From: Candidatus Segetimicrobium genomatis
Lineage (GTDB): Bacteria; Sysuimicrobiota; Sysuimicrobiia; Sysuimicrobiales; Segetimicrobiaceae
Direction of reading: 5' to 3'
Length of the DNA stretch: 5,920 bases
NCBI GenBank assembly: GCA_005883865.1
Contig: VBAO01000416.1
Location: 3,882-9,801 of the forward strand
This document shows, piece by piece, positions 1 through 5,276 of the stretch. Position 1 is the stretch's first letter. Each line of letters begins with the position of its first letter. The notes beneath the pieces were generated by a model that was not told the DNA's origin, did no database searches, and worked only from the letters and a program-made list of their open reading frames with translations. Made by a program: the position numbers and the translations under genes.

Positions 1-672
1 GGATCGGGGAAGTCCACCCTGGTCAAGGAGATCGTGGCGTGGCTTTCCCAGCACGTCGACGTTCTCCCCATCTATTTCGGCAGCGGAGACGGCCCCGTTT
101 CGCCGATCCGCTGGCCCCTGCGACTCGCCGGTCGATGGTGGAATCGGCGGAAGGCCGAAGCGCGCTCCCGATCCGTCCCGCGGCGGAGCGACGGCGATAT
201 GCCGGATCCGCCCCCGGCGTGGATGCGGATCGCCCGAGCGCTCTGGGCGTTGGTGCTCCGCGCTGAGAAAGTCCAGAGGCTGCGCCGCGCCTGGCGCGCG
301 CACGAGAGAGGCATGATCGTGGTCTGCGACAGGTTTCCCCAGAATCAGATGATGGGGTGCATGGACGGGCCGCTGCTGTCCGAGTGGCGGGAGAGCCGCT
401 CCCGCATTGTGCGCGCCCTGGCACGGTGGGAGCGCGCGCCGTACGACTGGGCCGAGGCCCACCCGCCCGATCTTGTCATCCGGCTCGATGTTGCGCCGGA
501 AGTCGCCTCACAACGGAAACCGGACATGGACCTCGCGGAGATCCGGAAGCGGGATCGGATCAGCCGTCTTTTGCGCTATCAGCCGCAGACGTGGGTCGTG
601 CCGGTCGACGCGAGCGTCGCGCTGGAGGAGGTCGTCCGGCGTGTGAAGGCGCTCGTGTGGGATGCCATCTGA
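1..672 (+). CDS. Thymidylate kinase-like P-loop protein (5' partial)
   Basis: The reading frame is open from base 1 and ends at TGA 670-672, giving 223 visible residues. It opens with Gly-Ser-Gly-Lys-Ser-Thr, the end of a Walker A nucleotide-binding loop, so only a short N-terminal piece is missing. The Asp-Arg-Phe-Pro motif at visible residues 110-113 matches the DR(Y/F) element of dTMP kinases, and PDLVIRLDV (156-164) is the typical strand before the lid; a basic stretch with Arg and Lys follows (172-191). The FGSGDGP stretch near residues 26-32 and the Trp/Arg-rich middle differ from housekeeping Tmk. They recall the kinase-like proteins often found in surface polysaccharide loci; this is recalled family knowledge, not a search. 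The likely activity is phosphoryl transfer from ATP to a nucleotide or similar substrate in the cytoplasm, but the substrate is unknown. The downstream gene begins 20 bases after the stop, suggesting co-transcription. Confidence 0.85.
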   Translation, partial: GSGKSTLVKEIVAWLSQHVDVLPIYFGSGDGPVSPIRWPLRLAGRWWNRRKAEARSRSVPRRSDGDMPDPPPAWMRIARALWALVLRAEKVQRLRRAWRAHERGMIVVCDRFPQNQMMGCMDGPLLSEWRESRSRIVRALARWERAPYDWAEAHPPDLVIRLDVAPEVASQRKPDMDLAEIRKRDRISRLLRYQPQTWVVPVDASVALEEVVRRVKALVWDAI

Positions 673-675
673 ACC

Positions 676-682
676 GAGGAGG
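676..682 (+). promoter_or_regulatory. Ribosome binding site GAGGAGG for the propeller gene
   Basis: GAGGAGG lies 10 bases before ATG 693. The same frame is open upstream to an ATG at 357, but that region is the kinase-like gene in another frame. This strong site, followed directly by a signal-peptide-like N-terminus, decides the start at 693. Confidence 0.85.
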
Positions 683-692
683 CCAGACACGC

Positions 693-2027
693 ATGAGCGT
701 GAACCGCAGCGTCCTGCGAGCGGCGATGATCACCACCCTCGTGACGGCAGTAGTCCTGCTCTCGTGGCAGGGGACGCCGAGGAGCCTGGCGGGGATCCTG
801 ACCGATGCCTCGGCGGCCCTCGGGGTCCCCGTTGTTCCGGAGCCTCCCTACCTCTCGCCCATCTCTCCCCCGCCGTTCGGAACGACCATCACGCGGATCG
901 CGGGCGACCCCGGAACGGCCATCCCGTTCACCAACGGCGGATCCGGACAGTGGAACACGGACGCGCGCCACCACTACTCCACCGACGAACCGTGGAACGC
1001 GGATCAAACCCTCATCGCGATGGATCAGCCGGGAGGGAACCCGGGTCTCCTCTTCCTCGACGGGCGCACCTACCTGCCCGTCATGCCGCAATGCGCCAAC
1101 TACAATCGCCGGGACGATCGCTGGCATCCGACCCTGCCGTCCGTGCGCATCAACGCCGACGGCACCCTGCTCGAGTGGTTCGACGTCGTTCATTGCGTGC
1201 AGGTCATGTCCTGGACCCTGCCCCTCCCGGTGAGCTACCTCGGAATGACGAACGGAAATGTCTCGGCCGACGGCCGGTTCGTGGCGCTGGCCGACCAGAT
1301 GGGCAGCATGTTCGTGGTCGACATGCAGGCCAACCGCATTGGCCCCATCGCCGGCTATGCGTATAACGGGTGGGTGGCGACGGGCGTGGGCATCTCGGCG
1401 AGCGGGAAGTACGTCTGGGTCCATTACAGCGGCGATTCCAACCGGATCTTCGATGTGGACCCCAACACCCTGGCGCTGACGCCGCACCCGGAGACCGGTC
1501 CGATCTGCCACGGGGCGGCCGTGGACGGCTCCGTGTACGACGTCGCTCACCAGGACGTCGGACTGAACCCGTTCGACAAGAACGAAGACGTCATGGTCGG
1601 CCAGGAGCACTGCGGCAACGTCGGTCAGGTCGTGAACGGACAACTGGTCGGGCACGTGATCATGGTCCGCCTGCGGGACGGCGCGATCACGTCGTTGACG
1701 GATCCGACGAACGAAGCGTATGCGTACCATGTCTCGCTGCGCGCGACCCGGCGCCCTGGTTGGGCGTACGTGTCCTACTACGAGGGCCAGGATGGACGGC
1801 GGTTCGATCAGGAAATCATCGCCGTCCCTCTCGACGGCAGCACGGCCGTGGAGCGGTGGGCGCACCTCCATACGGAGACGACCGACTGTTATCGGTGCGA
1901 GGCACACCCCGTGCCGAGCTGGGACGGGTTGAGGCTCATCTTCGCCTCGACCTGGTCGCGGGATTGCGACGGGGGGTGCGGGACGCAGGCGGTTCGGCAG
2001 GACTATGTCGTCGATCGTGGGCCGTAG
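693..2027 (+). CDS. Exported beta-propeller (TolB/WD40-like) protein of unknown function
   Basis: 444 residues. Arg5 and Arg9 precede a hydrophobic segment (about residues 10-25, MITTLVTAVVLLSW), which reads as a signal peptide or N-terminal anchor, so the protein probably acts outside the cytoplasm. A Pro-rich linker follows (49-62). The body has repeated blade-like motifs of the form (S/N)-x-(D/S)-G followed by a hydrophobic strand: NADG 154-157, SADG 191-194, SASG 235-238, SWDG 409-412. These are typical of PD40/TolB and oligogalacturonate-lyase-like propellers. The C-terminal part, with HVS...RPGW (346-357), EAHP (403-406) and a final DYVV (437-440), resembles a widespread family of uncharacterised secreted propellers. 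There are eight cysteines (134, 168, 272, 307, 399, 402, 425, 429), including CxxC and CxxxC near the end, compatible with disulfides or a metal site. No catalytic residues are recognised. It follows the kinase-like gene by 20 bases. Binding or processing of a surface glycan is conceivable but unproven. Confidence 0.85.
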   Translation: MSVNRSVLRAAMITTLVTAVVLLSWQGTPRSLAGILTDASAALGVPVVPEPPYLSPISPPPFGTTITRIAGDPGTAIPFTNGGSGQWNTDARHHYSTDEPWNADQTLIAMDQPGGNPGLLFLDGRTYLPVMPQCANYNRRDDRWHPTLPSVRINADGTLLEWFDVVHCVQVMSWTLPLPVSYLGMTNGNVSADGRFVALADQMGSMFVVDMQANRIGPIAGYAYNGWVATGVGISASGKYVWVHYSGDSNRIFDVDPNTLALTPHPETGPICHGAAVDGSVYDVAHQDVGLNPFDKNEDVMVGQEHCGNVGQVVNGQLVGHVIMVRLRDGAITSLTDPTNEAYAYHVSLRATRRPGWAYVSYYEGQDGRRFDQEIIAVPLDGSTAVERWAHLHTETTDCYRCEAHPVPSWDGLRLIFASTWSRDCDGGCGTQAVRQDYVVDRGP

Positions 2028-2032
2028 CGGCC
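2020..2032 (+). repeat. Short hairpin with the propeller stop codon in its loop
   Basis: GGCCG (2020-2024) and CGGCC (2028-2032) are perfect inverted arms, and the TAG stop at 2025-2027 forms the 3-base loop. It lies at the convergent junction of the propeller gene and the response regulator remnant. There is no T-run after it on either strand, so it is at most a weak terminator element and may be chance in GC-rich DNA. The rest of the 55-base junction (2028-2082) shows nothing else. Confidence 0.3.
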
Positions 2033-2082
2033 TGGTGGAGGACGCCCGCCTTCCGCGCGACTGACGGTGCGGTCTGAGGCGA

Positions 2083-2671
2083 CTAGCCCGCGTAGCCCCC
2101 GCGAATGGCGATGGCGGTGGCCTGGGTGCGGTCGTGCGCCCCGATCTTGCTGAAGATGGCCCGCAACCGGCACTTCACGGTGCTTTCGGAGACATAGAGT
2201 TTGTGCGCGATCTGCTTGTTTGTCGCGCCACCGGCGACCTCGGCAAGGATCTGGGCTTCTCGTTCGGTCAGCTTTTGATCGAACAGCAGTCCGCCGTTGC
2301 CGTCGCGGGTGGCCACCGAGAGCTTATCGAACACCCGCCTGGTGATCGCAGGGTGAACCATGGTCTCTCCCTTCCGGACCGCGCGGACCGCGCGCAGGAG
2401 ATTCTCGGGCGTGATGTCCTTGAGCACATACCCCGAGGCCCCGGCGCCGATCGCGCCAAAGATAGATCCCGCTCATGTCCGGTAGGCTCACCTCCGTGAC
2501 CACCACCGATGGATGGGCGCGCGCGCAGACCTCGAGCGCCCCCCGGCCGGTGCCGCAGGCGCCAACCAGTTCGATCTCGGGATCGGACTGCAGCACGCCG
2601 CCGAGTCCTGAAAGCATGATGGGAGAGGGGTCGACGATGAGGACCGTCACAAGGTCCGTCTCCGCGGTCAC
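2083..2671 (-). pseudogene. NarL/LuxR-type response regulator, degenerate receiver, frameshifted by an internal deletion
   Basis: Two overlapping minus-strand frames together make one response regulator. The upstream frame starts at GTG 2671, with GAGGGGG at 2679-2685 seven bases before it and an in-frame stop just upstream at 2675-2677. It encodes the first half of a receiver (VLIVDPSP at residues 10-17, then VSLPDMSG at 61-68). Near 2455-2467 the homology jumps to the other frame, GAGASGYVLKD, and continues through a linker to a GerE/LuxR helix-turn-helix (LTEREAQIL, then NKQIA...SESTVK) ending at TAG 2083-2085. Compared with NarL, about 26-27 residues (alpha3, beta4 with the conserved Ser/Thr, and the start of alpha4) are missing at the join, so a frameshift alone would not restore the protein. 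The receiver is atypical too: the usual Asp-Asp pair is D14-P15, and the phospho-acceptor position is Glu60. From a GTG at 2427 a 114-residue protein carrying only the DNA-binding domain could still be made. A metagenome assembly error is the main alternative. Confidence 0.85.
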
Positions 2672-2678
2672 GGTCTAG

Positions 2679-2685
2679 CCCCCTC
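2679..2685 (-). promoter_or_regulatory. Ribosome binding site GAGGGGG for the response regulator
   Basis: Read on the minus strand, GAGGGGG ends seven bases before GTG 2671. A stop codon in the same frame at 2675-2677 rules out any longer N-terminus, so this site fixes the start of the original gene. Confidence 0.6.
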
Positions 2686-2748
2686 GGTGGGATCGAATCC
2701 GTCTGCAGGTAGTCGGGCTGATCAAGAACGGCTGTGCGTCATGAGGAG

Positions 2749-2764
2749 AACGCTGGAGCGCGTT
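2749..2764 (-). repeat. Small hairpin in the predicted leader of the regulator gene
   Basis: AACGC (2749-2753) and GCGTT (2760-2764) are perfect inverted arms around a 6-base loop, at the start of the predicted untranslated leader just downstream of the -10 element. It could stabilise the 5' end of the transcript. The stem is short and may be chance. Confidence 0.25.
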
Positions 2765-2772
2765 ATCGTAGT

Positions 2773-2801
2773 AGTATAACCATCGTCTCGAACGATGTCT
2801 A
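2773..2801 (-). promoter_or_regulatory. Sigma70-type promoter for the response regulator
   Basis: On the minus strand the -35 element TAGACA (2796-2801, five of six matches to TTGACA) is followed by a 17-base spacer and the -10 element TATACT (2773-2778, five of six matches to TATAAT). Transcription would start near 2766, leaving a leader of about 95 bases before GTG 2671. The block is AT-richer than its surroundings. It lies in the 252-base gap between the aminotransferase and the regulator, so the regulator had its own promoter. Confidence 0.6.
2781..2797. promoter_or_regulatory. Perfect inverted repeat in the promoter spacer, candidate operator
   Basis: CATCGT (2781-2786) and ACGATG (2792-2797) are perfect 6-base inverted arms around the 5-base centre CTCGA. 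The repeat fills the spacer of the regulator promoter and touches the -35 element. A dimeric DNA-binding protein here would block or remodel the promoter; autoregulation by the LuxR-type regulator is one possibility. Its position is seen; its function is inferred. Confidence 0.4.
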
Positions 2802-2899
2802 CTGCCGTCACTGAGAGCCGGCGCGTCCCAAGCGGTGTTTTCTCCCGTTCTGCCGAGCCCCTGCAACGCGATCATACCGGATCTCAACGACACATCCGC

Positions 2900-2920
2900 A
2901 CCCCTCACACCCTGTGGGGT
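2900..2920 (-). terminator. Hairpin just after the aminotransferase stop, weak terminator candidate
   Basis: Three bases after the TAG stop of the aminotransferase (2924-2926, minus strand), ACCCC pairs with GGGGT and an inner ACA pairs with TGT around a GGG loop, with a 2-base bulge. The position fits transcription termination, but no T-run follows, so a classic rho-independent terminator is not supported. Confidence 0.3.
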
Positions 2921-2923
2921 CCA

Positions 2924-4168
2924 CTAACGTGGCGCGAGGTGGCCGATCTGCGCAAGCGCCCGATCCAACGCGTTCACCGTGCGGGCGATGTCCTGGGCGG
3001 TGTGGGCGGTGCTCAGGAATCCGCCCCACCCCAGGAGATGGACCCCGTCGAGGAGCAGGGCAAGGGTGAGGTATTGGGCGACCGGGGTCTGCCGCTGCGT
3101 CTTGAGCGCGTCTCCCGGAACGTTGCGGAGGGACGCCGGATCCCCCGGCGAGAGGCGCGCATCGAAGGCCAGCCTGAACGCCGAGGCCTCGCCGTAGGCC
3201 ACGCCCCGCACGTTCCGCCGCGCCAGGCATCCGTTCAAGCCGTCCCGGAGGTTCCGGGCCATCTCGTCGCACCGCTTGTGGGGCGGGTTCGCATTGAAGG
3301 TCCCGGGGTGGTGGATCCGCCGCCCCCCCGGCCCGGTGGCGATGGCCTCGAGCAGGCCCCGGCGGCCGGCCACCGCGCCGCCCGGGAGCCCTCCGGCGAG
3401 GATCTTGGCCATCGTCACGAGGTCGGCGCGCACCCCGTACGCCTGCTGGGCGCCGCCCGGGGCCCACCGGAAGCCCGTGATCACCTCATCGAAGATCAAT
3501 ACCACCCCTCGGGCGGCCGTCAGCGCCCGCAGGTTCTGGAGGAACCCCGCGGGGAGCGGCACCATGCCGGCCGACGCCCCGCTCGGCTCCACAATGACCG
3601 CGGCGATCTCCGGGTCGCGCGCGAGGGCGGATCCCACCGCATCGAGGTCCACGGGGAGCACCATGGTCTCCCCCGCCGTCGCGACCGTGATTCCCGGATC
3701 CACATCGTCGTAGGGAGGTTGTTGTCCAGGGTTCACCGCATCGTGCCACCCGTGGAAGTGCCCCTGGAACTTCGCCAGCTTGCGCCGGCCGGTCGCCGCG
3801 CGCGCCAGCCGCACGGCCAGCAGGTGGACCCGCTCCGCCCATTCGATCTCCAGCAGGTGGTTGGCGCCCGGATGGGTCCCGCGCCCGGCCTGACGGGTGA
3901 CTGCCTCCACGAGGCTCGGGTGCGCGTGCCCCAGGATCAGCGCCCCGTGCCCCATCGCGTAATCCACGTAGTCGTGCCCGTCGAGGTCCCACTTGTGGGC
4001 GCCCTCGGCCCGCACGATGTAGGGGAGGAAGGGGGCGAACATCCGGATGTCGTGCGTGACGCCCCCCGGCAGCAGCCGGGACGCGCGCTCGTACGCCGCC
4101 CGGGACTTCGGGTTCGCCTGCGTGTAGGCTGTCACAAGGTCGGTTTCCACCGCCGGGGTCTCAGGCAC
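2924..4168 (-). CDS. Class III PLP aminotransferase, glutamate-1-semialdehyde aminomutase-like, with two apparent internal deletions
   Basis: 414 residues from GTG 4166-4168, with GGGAG (4175-4179) six bases upstream. The fold family is clear: LLPGGVTHD (32-40), WDLDGHDYVDY (60-70), GHFHGWHD (136-143), the PLP-pyridine Asp227 in FDEV, Schiff-base Lys255 in TMAKILAGG, and GTFNANP (289-295). These enzymes move or transfer an amino group using PLP in the cytoplasm. This branch, usually annotated as an 'aspartate aminotransferase family' protein, is mostly catabolic rather than the haem-pathway HemL, and its substrate is not evident. Two blocks expected in the family are absent in frame. After AERVH (111-115) the segment carrying Ser-Gly-Thr-Glu-Ala, which binds the PLP phosphate, is missing (about 19-20 residues). 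After FNANP (291-295) the following conserved helix is missing (about 18 residues). The family is usually near 450 residues, which agrees with this loss. The gene may be inactive or misassembled. It is divergent from the dehydrogenase pair. Confidence 0.85.
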   Translation of the reverse strand: MPETPAVETDLVTAYTQANPKSRAAYERASRLLPGGVTHDIRMFAPFLPYIVRAEGAHKWDLDGHDYVDYAMGHGALILGHAHPSLVEAVTRQAGRGTHPGANHLLEIEWAERVHLLAVRLARAATGRRKLAKFQGHFHGWHDAVNPGQQPPYDDVDPGITVATAGETMVLPVDLDAVGSALARDPEIAAVIVEPSGASAGMVPLPAGFLQNLRALTAARGVVLIFDEVITGFRWAPGGAQQAYGVRADLVTMAKILAGGLPGGAVAGRRGLLEAIATGPGGRRIHHPGTFNANPPHKRCDEMARNLRDGLNGCLARRNVRGVAYGEASAFRLAFDARLSPGDPASLRNVPGDALKTQRQTPVAQYLTLALLLDGVHLLGWGGFLSTAHTAQDIARTVNALDRALAQIGHLAPR

Positions 4169-4252
4169 GGTCCACTCCCGCGAGAAGGCGTCTCAGAGGT
4201 CTGGGGAGTAAGTTGCATCCGAGAAGGCGAAAATCCTGGTCGGAGGGTGCCG
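4169..4252. promoter_or_regulatory. Divergent intergenic region with a 10-base direct repeat
   Basis: These 84 bases separate the minus-strand aminotransferase from the plus-strand dehydrogenases and must carry both start regions. CGAGAAGGCG occurs twice, at 4181-4190 and 4220-4229, 39 bases apart start to start. The spacing and position allow a regulator-binding role, but no convincing -35/-10 pair was found on either strand. Confidence 0.35.
4242..4247 (+). promoter_or_regulatory. Ribosome binding site GGAGGG for the alcohol dehydrogenase
   Basis: GGAGGG ends five bases before ATG 4253. The frame is open far upstream (to 2795), but that part is antisense to the aminotransferase. This site, with a family-typical N-terminus (MKALLLRSP), fixes the start. 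Confidence 0.8.
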
Positions 4253-5266
4253 ATGAAGGCCTTGCTGCTCCGGTCTCCCGCGCCGTTGTCCGTCCGGCCC
4301 GCGCCGCTGGAGTGGTCGGAGCTGCCCCTTCCGGAACCCGGGCCCGGTCAGGTCAGGCTCCTCGTCGCCGCCTGCGCCATCTGCCATACCGACCTCCACA
4401 TCGTCGAGGGGGAACTGGCGCCCCCTGCGCTTCCGCTCGTGCCGGGCCACCAGATCGTCGGCACCGTCGACGCGGTCGGCCGCGGGGTGCGCACCCCGCG
4501 CGAGGGGGACCGGGTCGGGGTGGCGTGGCTCGCGTGGGCCGACGGCGTCTGCGCGTACTGCCGCGAGGGGCGGGAGAACCTCTGCGAGCGGGCGCGCTTC
4601 ACCGGGTTCGACGTCCCGGGCGGATACGGGGAAGCGACGGTGGCGGACGCCAGGTACGTCTACGGGCTGCCCTCCCGGTATCCGGCGCACGAGGCCGCCC
4701 CGCTCCTGTGCGCGGGGATCATCGGGTACCGCTCGCTCCGGCTGGCCGGGGTCCGGCCGGGGGACCGGGTGGGATTGTTCGGCTTCGGCGCCTCGGCCCA
4801 CCTGGCCATCCAGGTCGCGCGCCACTGGGGGTGCGAAGTGTACGTCTTCACCCGCAGCGACGCCCATCGCAGTCTCGCCCGCGCGCTTGGGGCCGCGTGG
4901 GCGGGAGGCGTGGCGGACGCTCCGCCGGAGAAGGTGGATTGCGGGGTCGTGTTCGCCCCCTCGGGCCGCGTGGTCGTCGCCGCGCTCGGGCACCTGCGGC
5001 GAGGGGGGAGCCTGGCCGTGAACGCGATCTACTTGGACCGGATCCCCGAGTTCCCCTACGCCGGGCTGTATTGGGAGCGGACGGTTCGGAGCGTGGCCAA
5101 CGCGACGCGCCGGGACGCGGAGGAGTTCCTGGCGCTTGCCGCGGAACTGTCACTCCGGGTGTCGACGAGCGTGATCCAGCCCGAGGATGCCAACGCCGCG
5201 CTGTCCGCCCTCAAGCGCGGAGAGATCGACGGCGCCGCGGTGGTGCGGTTCTCGAGCGCGTCGTAG
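4253..5266 (+). CDS. Zinc-dependent alcohol dehydrogenase family protein (MDR superfamily)
   Basis: 337 residues, full length for this family. The N-terminal GroES-like catalytic domain carries the catalytic zinc ligands Cys44 (AICHTD), His66 (PGHQIVG) and Cys153 (LLCAGIIGY). Gln67 replaces the Glu of classic ADHs, as I recall is usual in this branch. The structural zinc lobe reads ADGVCAYCREGRENLC: Cys100, Cys103 and Cys111 are present, but the first ligand is Asp98 instead of Cys. The Rossmann domain has GFGASA (177-182) followed by the strand VYVFTRS (196-202); Arg201 and Ser202 after that strand would allow NADP(H), but this is not certain. The enzyme would interconvert an alcohol and an aldehyde or ketone in the cytoplasm; its substrate is unknown. 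It is followed after 10 bases by an SDR gene with its own ribosome site, a likely operon, and is divergent from the aminotransferase. No deletion is apparent, unlike the minus-strand neighbours. Confidence 0.92.
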   Translation: MKALLLRSPAPLSVRPAPLEWSELPLPEPGPGQVRLLVAACAICHTDLHIVEGELAPPALPLVPGHQIVGTVDAVGRGVRTPREGDRVGVAWLAWADGVCAYCREGRENLCERARFTGFDVPGGYGEATVADARYVYGLPSRYPAHEAAPLLCAGIIGYRSLRLAGVRPGDRVGLFGFGASAHLAIQVARHWGCEVYVFTRSDAHRSLARALGAAWAGGVADAPPEKVDCGVVFAPSGRVVVAALGHLRRGGSLAVNAIYLDRIPEFPYAGLYWERTVRSVANATRRDAEEFLALAAELSLRVSTSVIQPEDANAALSALKRGEIDGAAVVRFSSAS

Positions 5267-5272
5267 GGGAGG
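5267..5272 (+). promoter_or_regulatory. Ribosome binding site GGGAGG for the SDR gene
   Basis: GGGAGG directly follows the dehydrogenase stop (TAG 5264-5266) and ends four bases before GTG 5277, a slightly short spacing. It supports the GTG start in the absence of any ATG at the N-terminus of the frame. Confidence 0.6.
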
Positions 5273-5276
5273 TCAG

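Noticed and set aside
357..692. N-terminal extension of the propeller gene to ATG 357
   Set aside because: It overlaps the kinase-like gene in another frame, and a strong ribosome site plus signal peptide support the start at 693.
579..1907. Minus-strand 442-residue reading frame opposite the propeller gene
   Set aside because: It is low-complexity Arg/Val/Asp/His-rich, has no motif, and is fully antisense to a supported gene.
2028..2082. Bidirectional rho-independent terminator in the convergent junction
   Set aside because: There is no T-run on either strand, and the only clear hairpin is a 5-bp stem around the stop codon.
2083..2671. Programmed ribosomal frameshift joining the two halves of the regulator
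   Set aside because: Frame switching alone would not restore the roughly 26 missing receiver residues, and no slippery site with a following structure was evident.
4180..4252. Sigma70 promoters for the divergent genes
   Set aside because: TTGCAT at 4213-4218 resembles a -35 element, but no acceptable -10 lies at the right spacing, and the minus strand gave nothing better.
4193..4993. Minus-strand 266-residue reading frame opposite the alcohol dehydrogenase
   Set aside because: It is a Pro/Arg/Gly-rich shadow of a full-length conserved gene, with no recognisable domain.
2795..5266. A single 823-residue plus-strand reading frame
   Set aside because: Only the part from 4253 on encodes a recognisable protein. 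The upstream part is antisense to the aminotransferase and is Arg/Pro/Gly-rich, as shadow frames in GC-rich DNA are.
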